From contig LGRD01000002.1 of NCBI GenBank assembly GCA_001263235.1, positions 310,001 through 374,000 of the forward strand: DNA of 64,000 nt, written 5' to 3'. Shown here piece by piece: positions 16,349 to 25,111 of this stretch; within the stretch, counting starts at the first letter, position 1; each line of letters opens with the position of its first letter. Source of the DNA: Methylibium sp. NZG (GTDB lineage: Bacteria > Pseudomonadota > Gammaproteobacteria > Burkholderiales > Burkholderiaceae_C). The position numbers and the translations under genes are program-made. A model generated the notes under the pieces. It worked only from the letters and a program-made list of their open reading frames with translations. It was not told where the DNA came from and did not search any database.

Positions 16349-19300
16349 ATGAACATCTCGAGCTTCTTCATCGACCGGCCGCGCTTTGCGGGCGTGCTGT
16401 CGATCCTGATCTTCCTCGTCGGCGCGATCTCGGTGATGGAGTTGCCCATCTCCGAGTACCCCGAGGTCACGCCGCCGCAGGTGGTGGTGCGCGCGCAGTT
16501 CCCCGGCGCCAACCCGCGCGTCATCGCCGAGACGGTGGCCACACCGCTGGAGGAGCAGATCAACGGCGTGGAGAACATGCTCTACATGGGCAGCCAGTCC
16601 ACCGCCGACGGCGCGATGACGCTGTCGATCAGCTTCAAGATCGGCACCGACCCCGACGCCGCCGCCACCGAGGTGCAAAACCGCGTGAACCGCGCGCTGC
16701 CGCGGCTGCCCGACATCGTGCGCCAGATCGGCGTGACGACCGAGAAGAGCTCGCCCAACTTCATCATGGTCGTGCACCTGGTGTCGCCCGACAACCGCTA
16801 CGACGCGCTGTACCTGCGCAACTACGCTTCGCTCAACGTGCGCGACGCGCTGCTGCGCTTACCCGGCATGGGCTCGGCCCTCGCCTTCGGCTCGGGCGAC
16901 TACGCGATGCGCATCTGGCTCGACCCGCAAAAGCTCGCCGCGCGCAACCTCACCTCGGCCGACGTGGTGAAGGCGCTGCGCGAGCAGAACGCGCAGGTGG
17001 CCGCCGGCGTGGTGGGCGCGCCGCCTTCGCCCAACCGTACCGAGTTCCAGCTCGCGGTCAACACGCAGGGGCGGCTCACCAGCGAGGCCGAGTTCGCCGA
17101 CGTGATCGTCAGCGCGAGCGAGGCCGACGGCAGCCTGGTGCGGCTGAAGGACGTGGGCCGCGTCGAACTCGGCCCCAACACCTACGCGCTGGGCTCGCTG
17201 CTGAACAACCAGGAGGCCGCCGCGATCGGCATCTTCCAGGCGCCCAATTCGAACGCGCTGGCCTTGTCGCAAGACATCCGCCGCACGATGGACGAGCTGC
17301 AGAAGGACTTCCCGCCCGGCGTGGAGTACCGCATCGTCTACGACCCGACGCGCTTCGTGCAGTCGTCTATCGAAGAGGTGGTGATCACGCTGTTGGAGGC
17401 GATCGCGCTGGTGGTACTCGTGGTGATCGTCTTCCTGCAGACGTGGCGCGCCTCGCTCATTCCGCTGCTGGCGGTGCCGGTCAGCATCGTCGGCACCTTT
17501 GCGGTGCTGCTCGCGCTGGGCTTCTCGATCAACACGCTGACGCTGTTCGGGCTGGTGCTGGCCATCGGCATCGTGGTGGACGACGCGATCGTGGTGGTCG
17601 AGAACGTCGAGCGCAACATCGAGGCGGGCTTGAGCCCGCGCGACGCGAGCATCAAGGCGATGCAGGAGGTGTCGGGCCCGATCGTCGCCATCGGCCTGGT
17701 GCTGTGTGCGGTGTTCGTGCCGCTGGCGTTCGTGTCGGGGCTCGAAGGGCAGTTCTACCGCCAGTTCGCGGTGACGATTGCGATCTCCACCGTCATCTCG
17801 GCTTTCAACTCGCTCACGCTGTCCCCCGCGCTGGCGGCCATTCTGCTGCGCCCGCACGACGCGCCGAAAGACTGGCTCACGCGCGGCATGGACGCGGTGC
17901 TGGGCGGCTTCTTCCGCTGGTTCAACCGCATGTTCCGGCGCAACTCCGACCGCTACAGCAGCGGCGTCACGGGCCTCGTCGTCAAGCGCAAGTCCATCGC
18001 GCTGATCGTCTACGCGGCGCTGCTGGGCCTGGCGGTGCTGCTGTTCCTGCGCGTGCCGCCGGGCTTCGTGCCGCAGCAGGACAAGCAGTACCTCGTGGGC
18101 ATCGCGCAACTGCCCGAGGGCGCGAGCCTGCAGCGCACCACCGAGGTCATCAAGCGCATGGCCGACATCGCCGCGGCGGTGCCGGGGGTGAAGGACACGG
18201 TGGCCTTCCCCGGCCTGTCGATCAACGGCTTCACCGCGGCGCCGAACGCCGGCCTGGTGTTCTTCGGTCTCGACGAATTTGCCGACCGCCAGCAGGCGAG
18301 CGAGCAGGCCGACGCGATTGCCGGCCAAGTGAACATGCGCCTGGGCGAGATCAAGGACGCCTTCATGTTCGTGCTGTCGCCGCCGCCGGTGAATGGCCTG
18401 GGCAACGCCAGCGGCTTCAAGCTGCAACTGCTCGACCGCACTTCAGCCGGCGAGGCCGCGCTGTTCGGCGTGACGCAGCAACTGATGGGCCGCGTGTATG
18501 GCAACCCCGATTCGGGCATCACGCAGTTCTTCAGCAACTACCAGATCAACGTGCCGCAACTCTTCGCCAACGTCGACCGCACCAAGGCCAAGCAGATGGG
18601 CGTGAACCTGAACGACGTCTACGAGACGATGCAGACCTACCTCGGCTCGCTCTACGTGAACGACTTCAACCGCTTCGGCCGCACCTTTCAGGTGATCGTG
18701 CAGGCCGACGCCGGCTTTCGCGCCACGGCCGAAGACGTGGGCAAGCTGAAAGTTCGCAACAGCCGCGGCCAGATGGTGGGCTTAAGCTCGATCATGACGA
18801 TGGAGCCGGCCTTCGGCCCCGGCGCAGTGTCGCGCTACAACGGCTTCTACTCGGCCGACATCAACGGCGCGCCCAAGCCCGGCATCAGCTCGGGCCAGGC
18901 GCAGGCCGAGATGGAGAAGATATTGGCCGAGACGCTGCCGCGCGGCATCGGCTACCAGTGGACCGAGCTCGTCTACCAAGAGAAGATCGCCGGCAACACG
19001 ATGATCTACATCTTCCCGCTGTGTGTGCTGCTGGTGTTTTTGGTGCTGGCGGCCACGTACGAGAGCTGGACGCTGCCGCTGGCAATCATCTTGATCGTGC
19101 CGATGTGCATCTTGAGTGCGATGGCCGGTGTGTGGATCAGCGGGCTGCTGGGCGCACCGGGCGACAACAACATCTTCACCAAAGTGGCGCTGGTGGTGCT
19201 GGTGGGGCTGGCGTGCAAGAACGCGATCCTGATCGTCGAGTTTGCAAAGGAGCTGGAAGACCGGGGCGAGAAACTGGTGGACGCCATCGTGCACGCCTGC

Positions 19301-19555
19301 CGCATGCGGCTGCGGCCGATTTTGATGACCTCGATCGCGTTCATCGCCGGCGTGGTGCCGCTGGTGCTTTCCACCGGCGCCGGCGCCGAAATGCGCCGCG
19401 CGATGGGCATTGCAGTGTTCAGCGGCATGCTCGGCGTCACGATCTTCGGGCTGTTCCTGACGCCGGTGTTCTATGTGCTGCTGCGGTCACTGACAAGCAA
19501 GCGGCGCGCTGCGCGCGGCACGGCGGCGTTGCCGGCGGGGGGCGATCATGTTTGA
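16349..19555 (+). CDS. RND multidrug efflux pump, HAE-1 family
   Basis: The protein has 1068 residues, normal for AcrB/MexF-type pumps. The N-terminus MNISSFFIDRPRFAGVL is the usual first helix. The TM4 motif GIVVDDAIVVVENVERN carries the paired aspartates of the proton relay. Large periplasmic loops and a second set of TM segments (IALIVYAALLGLAVLLFL; late LVFLVLAATYESWTLPL) follow. It exports compounds using proton motive force, with the preceding adaptor and following channel. Its 3' end overlaps the outer-membrane factor start by 8 bases. Confidence 0.93.
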   Translation: MNISSFFIDRPRFAGVLSILIFLVGAISVMELPISEYPEVTPPQVVVRAQFPGANPRVIAETVATPLEEQINGVENMLYMGSQSTADGAMTLSISFKIGTDPDAAATEVQNRVNRALPRLPDIVRQIGVTTEKSSPNFIMVVHLVSPDNRYDALYLRNYASLNVRDALLRLPGMGSALAFGSGDYAMRIWLDPQKLAARNLTSADVVKALREQNAQVAAGVVGAPPSPNRTEFQLAVNTQGRLTSEAEFADVIVSASEADGSLVRLKDVGRVELGPNTYALGSLLNNQEAAAIGIFQAPNSNALALSQDIRRTMDELQKDFPPGVEYRIVYDPTRFVQSSIEEVVITLLEAIALVVLVVIVFLQTWRASLIPLLAVPVSIVGTFAVLLALGFSINTLTLFGLVLAIGIVVDDAIVVVENVERNIEAGLSPRDASIKAMQEVSGPIVAIGLVLCAVFVPLAFVSGLEGQFYRQFAVTIAISTVISAFNSLTLSPALAAILLRPHDAPKDWLTRGMDAVLGGFFRWFNRMFRRNSDRYSSGVTGLVVKRKSIALIVYAALLGLAVLLFLRVPPGFVPQQDKQYLVGIAQLPEGASLQRTTEVIKRMADIAAAVPGVKDTVAFPGLSINGFTAAPNAGLVFFGLDEFADRQQASEQADAIAGQVNMRLGEIKDAFMFVLSPPPVNGLGNASGFKLQLLDRTSAGEAALFGVTQQLMGRVYGNPDSGITQFFSNYQINVPQLFANVDRTKAKQMGVNLNDVYETMQTYLGSLYVNDFNRFGRTFQVIVQADAGFRATAEDVGKLKVRNSRGQMVGLSSIMTMEPAFGPGAVSRYNGFYSADINGAPKPGISSGQAQAEMEKILAETLPRGIGYQWTELVYQEKIAGNTMIYIFPLCVLLVFLVLAATYESWTLPLAIILIVPMCILSAMAGVWISGLLGAPGDNNIFTKVALVVLVGLACKNAILIVEFAKELEDRGEKLVDAIVHACRMRLRPILMTSIAFIAGVVPLVLSTGAGAEMRRAMGIAVFSGMLGVTIFGLFLTPVFYVLLRSLTSKRRAARGTAALPAGGDHV

Positions 19556-21095
19556 TTCGGCTTTCAACTCGGCGGCCAAGCAACAACCGCTCACCCTGAG
19601 CCTGTCGAAGGGCCCGAGCATCCTGAGCCCGTCGAAGGGCCTGAGCGTGTCGAAGGGCCTATCGGCGCTGGCTGTGGCCGCGCTGGCCGGCTGCGCCAGT
19701 GGGCCCGATTACCAGTCGCCGAAGCCCGCACTCGAAGCCGCCTTCGTGCAAGCCCCGTCGGCGCGAACCGAAGAACCCGCCGCCACCTTCTGGCGCGGCT
19801 TCAACGACCCGCAACTCGACGCGCTGATCGACCAAGCGCTCGCTGCCAACACCGACGTGAAACTCGCCCAGGCGCGCCTGCAGGAAGCGCGCGCGATTGC
19901 CGGCGAGACGCGCGCCAACGGCATGCCCACCCTGAGCACCGGCGCCGACGTGGCGCGTGTGGACCCGCTCGGTCCAGGCGGCAGCGCCAACCTGTTCGAT
20001 CTGTCCGGCGCCTTCAACTGGGAGCTCGACTTCTTTGGCCGCGTACGCCGATCGAACGAGTCGGCCGCCGCGCGCGTGGAGGCGAGCGAGGCCGGCGTGC
20101 AGGCCGCGCAACGCCTCGTCGCCGCCGAAGTGACGAGCACCTATTTGTCGCTTCGCACCTTGCAGCAACGGCTGCGCGTGGCGCAGGAGTCGCTCGTGAA
20201 CCAGCGCGAAAGCCTGCGCCTGGTCGAAGCGCGCGCTCAGGTCGGCCGCGGCACCACGCTCGACGTCGCCCGCGCCCGCGCGCTGGTGGACAGCACCGAG
20301 GCCACCGTGCCGGCGCTGCAGGCGGCCATCGAACGGCTGCCGTACCGGCTGGCCACGTTGGTCGGCTCCAACACAGTCGGTGGCGCCAGCAGGCCGGGTG
20401 CCGCCATCGCGGCGGCCGCTCCAGCCCGCTTGAGCGCTCGCGCCCTGAGCGCGCAACTCGCAACCGAAAGCGCGCTGCCGACGCTGGCCGCCACCGACCT
20501 GTCCACCCTGGCCACCGGCACACCGCAGGCGCTGCTGGAGCGCCGGCCCGACATCCGCCTGGCCGAACGCCAGCTCGCCGCGGCCACCGCCGACATCGGC
20601 GTGGCGCGGGCCGATCTGTTCCCGCGCATCAGCCTCGTCGGCCTGCTCGGCTTCACCAGCAACCGATTGTCGGACCTTCTGCAAGCCGACTCGCGCAGCT
20701 CCAGCCTGGGCGCCAGCCTGAGCTGGACGCCATTCGACTTCGGCCGCGTGCGCGCTCGCATCGGCGCAACCGAAGCGCGCGCACTGCAGGCGCTGCTGGT
20801 CTACGAACAGACGGTGCAACTCGCCCTCGAAGAAACCGAAACCGCGCTGTCGCAATTCACCCGCAACGCCCAGCAAACCGACAAGCTCACCAGCGCCGCG
20901 CGCAACGCCGAAGAAGCCGCCCGCCTGTCCCGCGTGCGCTTCGAAGCCGGCGCCGCCGACTACCTGACCGTGCTCGACGCCGAACGCACCGTGCTGCAAG
21001 CGCGTGATGCGCTGGTGCAGGCGCAGGGCGGGACGGTGGGGGCGTTGGTGGGGGTGTATCGGGCGTTGGGTGGTGGGTGGACGGCGGTGCCTTGA
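19548..21095 (+). CDS. RND outer-membrane factor (OprM/NodT family) with repeat-encoded signal
   Basis: The protein has 515 residues and is an outer-membrane efflux channel lipoprotein with lipobox ALAGC (Cys49). The family segments ATFWRGFNDPQLDALI, LFDLSGAFNWELDFFGRVR and ADLFPRISLVGLLGF are all present. The signal region is odd: residues about 15-38 read LSLSKG, LSPSKG, LSVSKG. These are encoded by three copies of the REP-like element found elsewhere in this window. The hydrophobic core LSALAVAALAGC is short but intact, so export is plausible. The start ATG overlaps the pump gene. A shorter start inside the repeat is not obvious. Confidence 0.9.
   Translation: MFDSAFNSAAKQQPLTLSLSKGPSILSPSKGLSVSKGLSALAVAALAGCASGPDYQSPKPALEAAFVQAPSARTEEPAATFWRGFNDPQLDALIDQALAANTDVKLAQARLQEARAIAGETRANGMPTLSTGADVARVDPLGPGGSANLFDLSGAFNWELDFFGRVRRSNESAAARVEASEAGVQAAQRLVAAEVTSTYLSLRTLQQRLRVAQESLVNQRESLRLVEARAQVGRGTTLDVARARALVDSTEATVPALQAAIERLPYRLATLVGSNTVGGASRPGAAIAAAAPARLSARALSAQLATESALPTLAATDLSTLATGTPQALLERRPDIRLAERQLAAATADIGVARADLFPRISLVGLLGFTSNRLSDLLQADSRSSSLGASLSWTPFDFGRVRARIGATEARALQALLVYEQTVQLALEETETALSQFTRNAQQTDKLTSAARNAEEAARLSRVRFEAGAADYLTVLDAERTVLQARDALVQAQGGTVGALVGVYRALGGGWTAVP
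19592..19659 (+). repeat. Three REP-like repeat copies inside a coding region
   Basis: Three tandem relatives of CTGAGCCTGTCGAAGGGC begin near 19595, 19623 and 19641. They are in frame with the outer-membrane factor and encode its signal-peptide n-region. The same core occurs at 30032-30123 and 54546-54635. Confidence 0.9.
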
Positions 21096-21113
21096 GGGCT
21101 TTAGGTCTCACAA

Positions 21114-21899
21114 ATGAACCGCCGCCGCTTTGCCACCAGCGCGCTCGCCACCATTGCGGTCGCGCGCAATAGCTTTGCAACCGCTGTGAACCCAACAACT
21201 ACTGCATTTACGTCTACAACGCGATATCTCGACTTCGAACACCCAAGCATCCGTGCCGCTGTGAGCACGGCCACTATCGGCTCGAGGTCAACTGTCGAAC
21301 GTGCGGTTCGCATCCATGACTTCGTACGTGATGAAGTGAAGTTCGGTTGGTCGTCGGGCTTCTATGACCAATCAGCGTCTGAGGTCCTCCGCAACAAGGT
21401 GGGTTACTGCAACACAAAGAGCACTCTGTTCGTCGCGATGTTGCGTGCAGCGGGAATACCAGCGCGCCAGTACTTCGTCGACATACACACGAGCATCCTC
21501 GCCCCTTTTGCCAACCCAGGCACTCCGTACGTCGACCATTCCTTTACCGAGGTCAACCTCGAAGGCCGGTGGATTTCTGTCGACAGTTACATCGTGGACA
21601 AACAGCTCTTTGTGAGGGCCAAACGCAAGCTTCAACAAGAGTCAAAGCTCCTGGGATACGGAGTCCACATTGACGGCACTTGTGACTGGAACGGCGAAAC
21701 TGACTCGTTTGCCCAGTTCGTCAAGTTGGGACGATTCTCAGGGCTGAGCGCCAACGACTACGGCGTCTTCGAAGATGTTGGTGCGTTTTACGCTTCGGGC
21801 AAGGGAGTCAACAACTTCAACGCACTGGTGAGGCTTGCCTTTGGGCTTGTTGCTCGCGGTGCAAATCAACGAATCGAGTCTCTGCGCAGCGAGGCCTAG
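21114..21899 (+). CDS. Transglutaminase-like (cysteine protease fold) protein
   Basis: The protein has 261 residues. A transglutaminase-core triad is visible: Cys99 in VGYCNTKSTLF, His142 in VDHSFTEV and Asp157 in WISVDSYI. The N-terminus MNRRRFATSALATIAVA resembles a short export signal (twin-Arg-like RRRF). Codon use and base composition are clearly less GC-rich than in the neighbours. Together with its position between two housekeeping units, this suggests acquisition by transfer. Such proteins can be peptidases or amidases; the substrate is unknown. The gene begins 18 bases after the efflux operon and no own promoter is clear. Confidence 0.8.
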   Translation: MNRRRFATSALATIAVARNSFATAVNPTTTAFTSTTRYLDFEHPSIRAAVSTATIGSRSTVERAVRIHDFVRDEVKFGWSSGFYDQSASEVLRNKVGYCNTKSTLFVAMLRAAGIPARQYFVDIHTSILAPFANPGTPYVDHSFTEVNLEGRWISVDSYIVDKQLFVRAKRKLQQESKLLGYGVHIDGTCDWNGETDSFAQFVKLGRFSGLSANDYGVFEDVGAFYASGKGVNNFNALVRLAFGLVARGANQRIESLRSEA

Positions 21900-21903
21900 C
21901 TAG

Positions 21904-22104
21904 GGTGATGTTGCTGCGATCGCCGCAGCGCCAGGACTTGTTCTGGCTGTCACTGCATTTCTTGCGGTCGCGGCGCTGGTAAGGGTGGGCATGAGCCCGC
22001 TGGTGGGCGCGAGACGAGGTGCAGCGATAGGCTTTTTCGTCGTTGCGATCATGACGGACGCCGGGTTCTCGAACGAAGGAATCACGGGATCTCTCACGCC
22101 TTGA
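21904..22104 (+). pseudogene. Remnant of a small membrane protein
   Basis: The frame is open for 66 codons to TGA at 22102-22104. It encodes two hydrophobic stretches (GLVLAVTAFLAVAALVRVGM and GAAIGFFVVAIM) separated by a basic turn, the look of a real inner-membrane protein. The frame begins right after an in-frame TAG at 21901-21903 and has no usable start before an internal ATG at 21991, which would remove the first helix. It shares the low-G+C character of the preceding transglutaminase-like gene. It is probably the decayed end of a transferred membrane gene. The rest of the gap to 22207 holds nothing recognised. Confidence 0.45.
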
Positions 22105-22207
22105 CCGATATGCTGAACGGGCCGAGGCGCCAGTCTGATCATCGGCGATTGCCCGGGCCGGAAACGCTCGGGGCACCACGCCGCCTCACATCGGCGCGGC
22201 ACCCTGG

Positions 22208-22831
22208 TCAGCGCGCCAACTGCAGGCGCTGGGCGTTCGCCTCCACCCCACCCCGCTGAAACCTGAACACCGCCACACTCGCCCGCAGATTCGGCCACCG
22301 CCGCACCACCCGCCCGCGCTGGATGCCGAACGCCTCCAGAATCTCCAGCCCGCCGCGCCGCGCCAGCACCTCGAAGTCGGCATACGTGCCGACGCGGATG
22401 TTGGGTGTGTCGTACCACTGGTAAGGCAGCACCTTGGTCACCGGCATGCGGCCGGCGGCGATGCTGGCGCGGTTGGGCCAGTGGGCAAAGTTGGGGAAGC
22501 TGACGATGCCGACGCGGCCGACGCGGGCGGTCTCGATCAGCATCTTCTCGGTGTTGCGCAGGTGTTGCAGCGTGTCGAGTTGCAGCACCACGTCGAAGCT
22601 CTGGTCTTCGAACAGCGCCAGCCCTTCTTCGAGGTTGAGCTGGATCACGTTGACGCCGCGCTGCGTGCAGGCCAGCACGTTGGCGTCGGCCAGCTCGATG
22701 CCGTAGCCGGTGCATTGGCGCTGCTGCTGCAGGTGCGCCAGCAGCTCGCCGTTGCCGCAGCCGAGGTCGAGCACGCGCGAGCCGGGCGGCACCATCTCGG
22801 CGATCAGCTCCATGTCCTTTCTATCCGACAT
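22208..22831 (-). CDS. metW: Methionine biosynthesis protein MetW
   Basis: The protein has 207 residues. SAM-binding motif [15 protein letters not shown] is near the N-terminus, followed by [13 protein letters not shown], and [10 protein letters not shown] is a MetW hallmark. Its start at 22831 overlaps the end of metX by 11 bases, the usual metX-metW operon. MetW is required with MetX for homoserine acylation in several proteobacteria. The pair is under a SAM-II-type riboswitch upstream of metX. Confidence 0.92.
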   Translation of the reverse strand: MSDRKDMELIAEMVPPGSRVLDLGCGNGELLAHLQQQRQCTGYGIELADANVLACTQRGVNVIQLNLEEGLALFEDQSFDVVLQLDTLQHLRNTEKMLIETARVGRVGIVSFPNFAHWPNRASIAAGRMPVTKVLPYQWYDTPNIRVGTYADFEVLARRGGLEILEAFGIQRGRVVRRWPNLRASVAVFRFQRGGVEANAQRLQLAR

Positions 22832-23975
22832 GGGCCACCTCCCGCGCGATGTTGTCGAAGCACGCGCGCAGCACGCCGTGGTAGCGCGCATCGTCGAGCA
22901 AGAACGCATCGTGCCCGTGCGGCGCGTCGATCTCGGCGTAACTTACATCGAGCTTGTTGTCGACGAGCGCCTTGACGATCTCGCGCGAGCGGGCGGGCGA
23001 GAAGCGCCAGTCGGTCGTGAAGCTGATGAGCTGGAACTTGCAGCGGGCGGCAGCGAGTGCAGCGGCCAGGCTGCCGCCGTGCTCGGCCGCGGGGTCGAAG
23101 TAGTCGAGCGCGCGGGTGATGAGCAAGTAGGTGTTGGCGTCGAAGTACTCGCTGAACTTGTCGCCCTGGTAGCGCAGGTAGCTTTCGATCTCGAACTCGA
23201 CATCGAGCGTGCTGAAGTTCAACGCGCCGTTCTTCAGCTCGCGGCCGAACTTGGCTTCCATCGCATCGTCGCTCAGGTAGGTGATGTGGCCGATCATCCG
23301 CGCCACGCGCAGGCCGCGGCGCGGCAAGGTGCCGTGGCGGTAGAAGTGGCCGCCGTGGAAGTCGGGGTCGGTGGTGATGGCGCGACGCGCGACCTCGTTG
23401 AAGGCGATGTTCTGCGCCGACAGGTTGGGCGCGGTGGCCACGGCGATGCAGTGGCGCAGTCGGTCGGGAAAGCGCATCGACCAGCACAGGGCCTGCATGC
23501 CGCCCAGGCTGCCGCCGAGCACCGCGGCCAACGTGGTGATGCCCAGCCGGTCCATCAGGCGGGCTTGCGCGTCGACCCAGTCTTCGACCGTCACGACGGG
23601 GAAGTCGGCGCCGTACGGTTGGCCGGTCTGCGGACTCGGATGCATCGGCCCGGTGGAGCCGAAGCACGAGCCCGGGTTGTTGACGCCGATGACGAAGAAG
23701 CGGTTGGTGTCGAGCGGTTTTCCGGGGCCGATGAGGTTGTCCCACCAGCCTTCGCTGCCCTTGAGCGGCGTGCCGTCTGGCCCCGCCTGCATGCCGGCGA
23801 CGTGGTGGCTGGCGTTGAGTGCGTGGCACACCAGCACGGCGTTGGAGCGGTCGGCGTTGAGCGCGCCGTGGGTCTCGTAGACGAGCGTGTAGTCGCGCAG
23901 TTGCGCGCCGCTGCGCAAAGGCAGCGGCTCGGCGAAGTGCATGGTTTGCGGCTGAACGAGACCGACGGATGTCAT
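22821..23975 (-). CDS. metX: Homoserine O-acyltransferase MetX
   Basis: The protein has 384 residues and an alpha/beta hydrolase fold. Nucleophile Ser156 lies in [11 protein letters not shown], with family segments [27 protein letters not shown] and the C-terminal [11 protein letters not shown] bearing the catalytic His. It activates homoserine with an acetyl or succinyl group for methionine synthesis. Proteobacterial MetX proteins can use succinyl-CoA, and acyl choice cannot be told by eye. The leader contains a promoter, SAM-II aptamer, intrinsic terminator and short tandem repeats. No strong Shine-Dalgarno is seen near ATG 23975. Confidence 0.94.
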   Translation of the reverse strand: MTSVGLVQPQTMHFAEPLPLRSGAQLRDYTLVYETHGALNADRSNAVLVCHALNASHHVAGMQAGPDGTPLKGSEGWWDNLIGPGKPLDTNRFFVIGVNNPGSCFGSTGPMHPSPQTGQPYGADFPVVTVEDWVDAQARLMDRLGITTLAAVLGGSLGGMQALCWSMRFPDRLRHCIAVATAPNLSAQNIAFNEVARRAITTDPDFHGGHFYRHGTLPRRGLRVARMIGHITYLSDDAMEAKFGRELKNGALNFSTLDVEFEIESYLRYQGDKFSEYFDANTYLLITRALDYFDPAAEHGGSLAAALAAARCKFQLISFTTDWRFSPARSREIVKALVDNKLDVSYAEIDAPHGHDAFLLDDARYHGVLRACFDNIAREVAHVG

Positions 23976-23987
23976 CGAAGACCCAAA

Positions 23988-24023
23988 GGAGCGACCGAAA
24001 TGAGCGACCTAAATGAGCGACCC
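23988..24023 (-). repeat. Short tandem repeats in the metX leader
   Basis: On the plus strand GAGCGACC-T/G-AAAT recurs almost exactly with a period of 13 bases (two full units and a partial third). It lies between the terminator hairpin and the metX start codon. The function is unknown. It could reflect slippage or serve as a translation-control segment. Confidence 0.7.
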
Positions 24024-24025
24024 AA

Positions 24026-24062
24026 GAAAAAACCCGGCGCCGCGAAAGCGGGACACCGGGTC
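24026..24062 (-). terminator. Intrinsic terminator in the metX leader
   Basis: Read on the minus strand, ACCCGG and CCGC pair with GCGG and CCGGGT around a TTTC loop, followed by a run of six T. It lies 5 bases after the riboswitch aptamer and before metX, so it is a plausible expression platform that stops transcription when SAM is abundant. Confidence 0.8.
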
Positions 24063-24067
24063 TGCGT

Positions 24068-24120
24068 CCTGTCTTTAGCGGCATTTGTAGAGCGCCCGCA
24101 AGCCGGAGCAAATCAGCGCT
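24068..24120 (-). ncRNA. SAM-II-type riboswitch aptamer upstream of metX
   Basis: The minus-strand RNA begins AGCGCUGAUUU, then has CUUGC, a closing GGGCGCU that pairs with the first AGCGC (P1), an A-rich UACAAAUG, and GCUAAAG. This order matches the conserved blocks of the SAM-II (metA motif) pseudoknot riboswitch, known for controlling methionine genes mainly in Alphaproteobacteria. Position just after a promoter and before a terminator and metX supports it. The match is from memory of the consensus, not a covariance-model search. Confidence 0.82.
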
Positions 24121-24127
24121 GGCGCCG

Positions 24128-24155
24128 AGTATAACGAGCGGCGGTGCGACTCAAA
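24128..24155 (-). promoter_or_regulatory. metX: Candidate metX promoter
   Basis: On the minus strand TTTGAG (24155-24150) lies 16 bases upstream of TATACT (24133-24128), a 5/6 match to the -10 consensus. Transcription would begin almost at the first base of the riboswitch aptamer. The site overlaps the leader of the divergent hydrolase gene. Confidence 0.6.
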
Positions 24156-24169
24156 CGACGAGGCAACCC

Positions 24170-25111
24170 ATGACCACCCGCCCCTGGTTCGACGGTTTCG
24201 AGGCGACCCGCCACGACGTGGGTGGCGTGCAGATCTTTGCCCGCGTCGGCGGCCGGCGCGACGGCCCGCCGGTGCTGCTGTTGCACGGCTTCCCGCAAAC
24301 GCACGCGATGTGGCACCGCGTCGCGCAACGCCTGGCGCCGCACTTTTCCCTGGTGCTGCCCGACCTGCGCGGCTATGGCGACTCGTCCAAGCCCCCGGGC
24401 GACGCAGACCATGCCAACTACAGCAAGCGAACCATGGCGCAAGACATGGCCGCGCTGATGACGCAGCTCGGCCACGAGCGTTTTGCCGTGGTCGGCCACG
24501 ACCGCGGCGGCCGCGTGGCGCACCGGCTGGCGCTCGACCACGCGGCCCGCGTGACCGCGTTGAGCGTGCTCGACATCGCGCCCACGCTCGACATGTATGA
24601 GGCGACCGACATGGCCTTCGCGAGCGCCTACTACCACTGGTTCTACCTCATCCAGCCGGCGCCGCTGCCCGAGCGGATGATCGCCGGCGCGGGCGGCGAC
24701 GGCCGCTTCTTTCAGCACGGGTGCCTGGGCGGTTGGGGCGCGGGCGGGCTCGGGCACATCGAACCTGCGGCGTTGGCCGAATACGAACGCTGCTTCTGCA
24801 CGCCCGATGCGATCCACAGCGCGTGTGAAGACTACCGCGCCGCGGCCGGCATCGACCTCGAACACGACCGCGCCTCACGTGCCGCTGGCCAGCGCATTGC
24901 GTGCGACATGCAGGTGCTGTGGGCTGGCAAAGGCGTGGTGCAGCGCATGTTCAAGCCGCTCGACCTGTGGCGAGCGCAATGCGCCGGCACGGTGACGGGC
25001 CGGGCGCTGCCGACCGGGCACTTTTTGCCGGAGGAGTTGCCAGACGAGATCGCCACGGCCTTGATCGACATGCTTGCCGCGAGAAGCGCCGACGCCGCGC
25101 CAGCGCGATAG
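24170..25111 (+). CDS. Haloacetate (fluoroacetate) dehalogenase-like hydrolase
   Basis: This is a 313-residue alpha/beta hydrolase with an aspartate nucleophile, Asp111, in GHDRGGR. By position and context it matches fluoroacetate dehalogenases of the FAc-DEX/RPA1163 type. Arg112 and Arg115 would bind carboxylate, and Asp135 (VLDIAPT) is the acid. His156-Trp157 (YHWFYL) and Tyr222 (EDYRAA) form the halide pocket, and His284 (TGHFLPEE) is the base. All known pocket positions are filled, so hydrolytic C-F or C-Cl cleavage of haloacetate is a good hypothesis. It is divergent from metX and has no linked transporter. A related epoxide-hydrolase-like activity is the alternative. Confidence 0.78.
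   Translation: MTTRPWFDGFEATRHDVGGVQIFARVGGRRDGPPVLLLHGFPQTHAMWHRVAQRLAPHFSLVLPDLRGYGDSSKPPGDADHANYSKRTMAQDMAALMTQLGHERFAVVGHDRGGRVAHRLALDHAARVTALSVLDIAPTLDMYEATDMAFASAYYHWFYLIQPAPLPERMIAGAGGDGRFFQHGCLGGWGAGGLGHIEPAALAEYERCFCTPDAIHSACEDYRAAAGIDLEHDRASRAAGQRIACDMQVLWAGKGVVQRMFKPLDLWRAQCAGTVTGRALPTGHFLPEELPDEIATALIDMLAARSADAAPAR

Noticed and set aside
17443-19599. Long frame overlapping the RND pump in another phase
   Set aside because: Arg/Gly/Ala/His-rich translation with no domain, fully inside the pump gene on the same strand.
19592-19659. CRISPR-like array
   Set aside because: Only three imperfect units without regular spacers, in frame within a coding gene; the core is a dispersed REP-like repeat.
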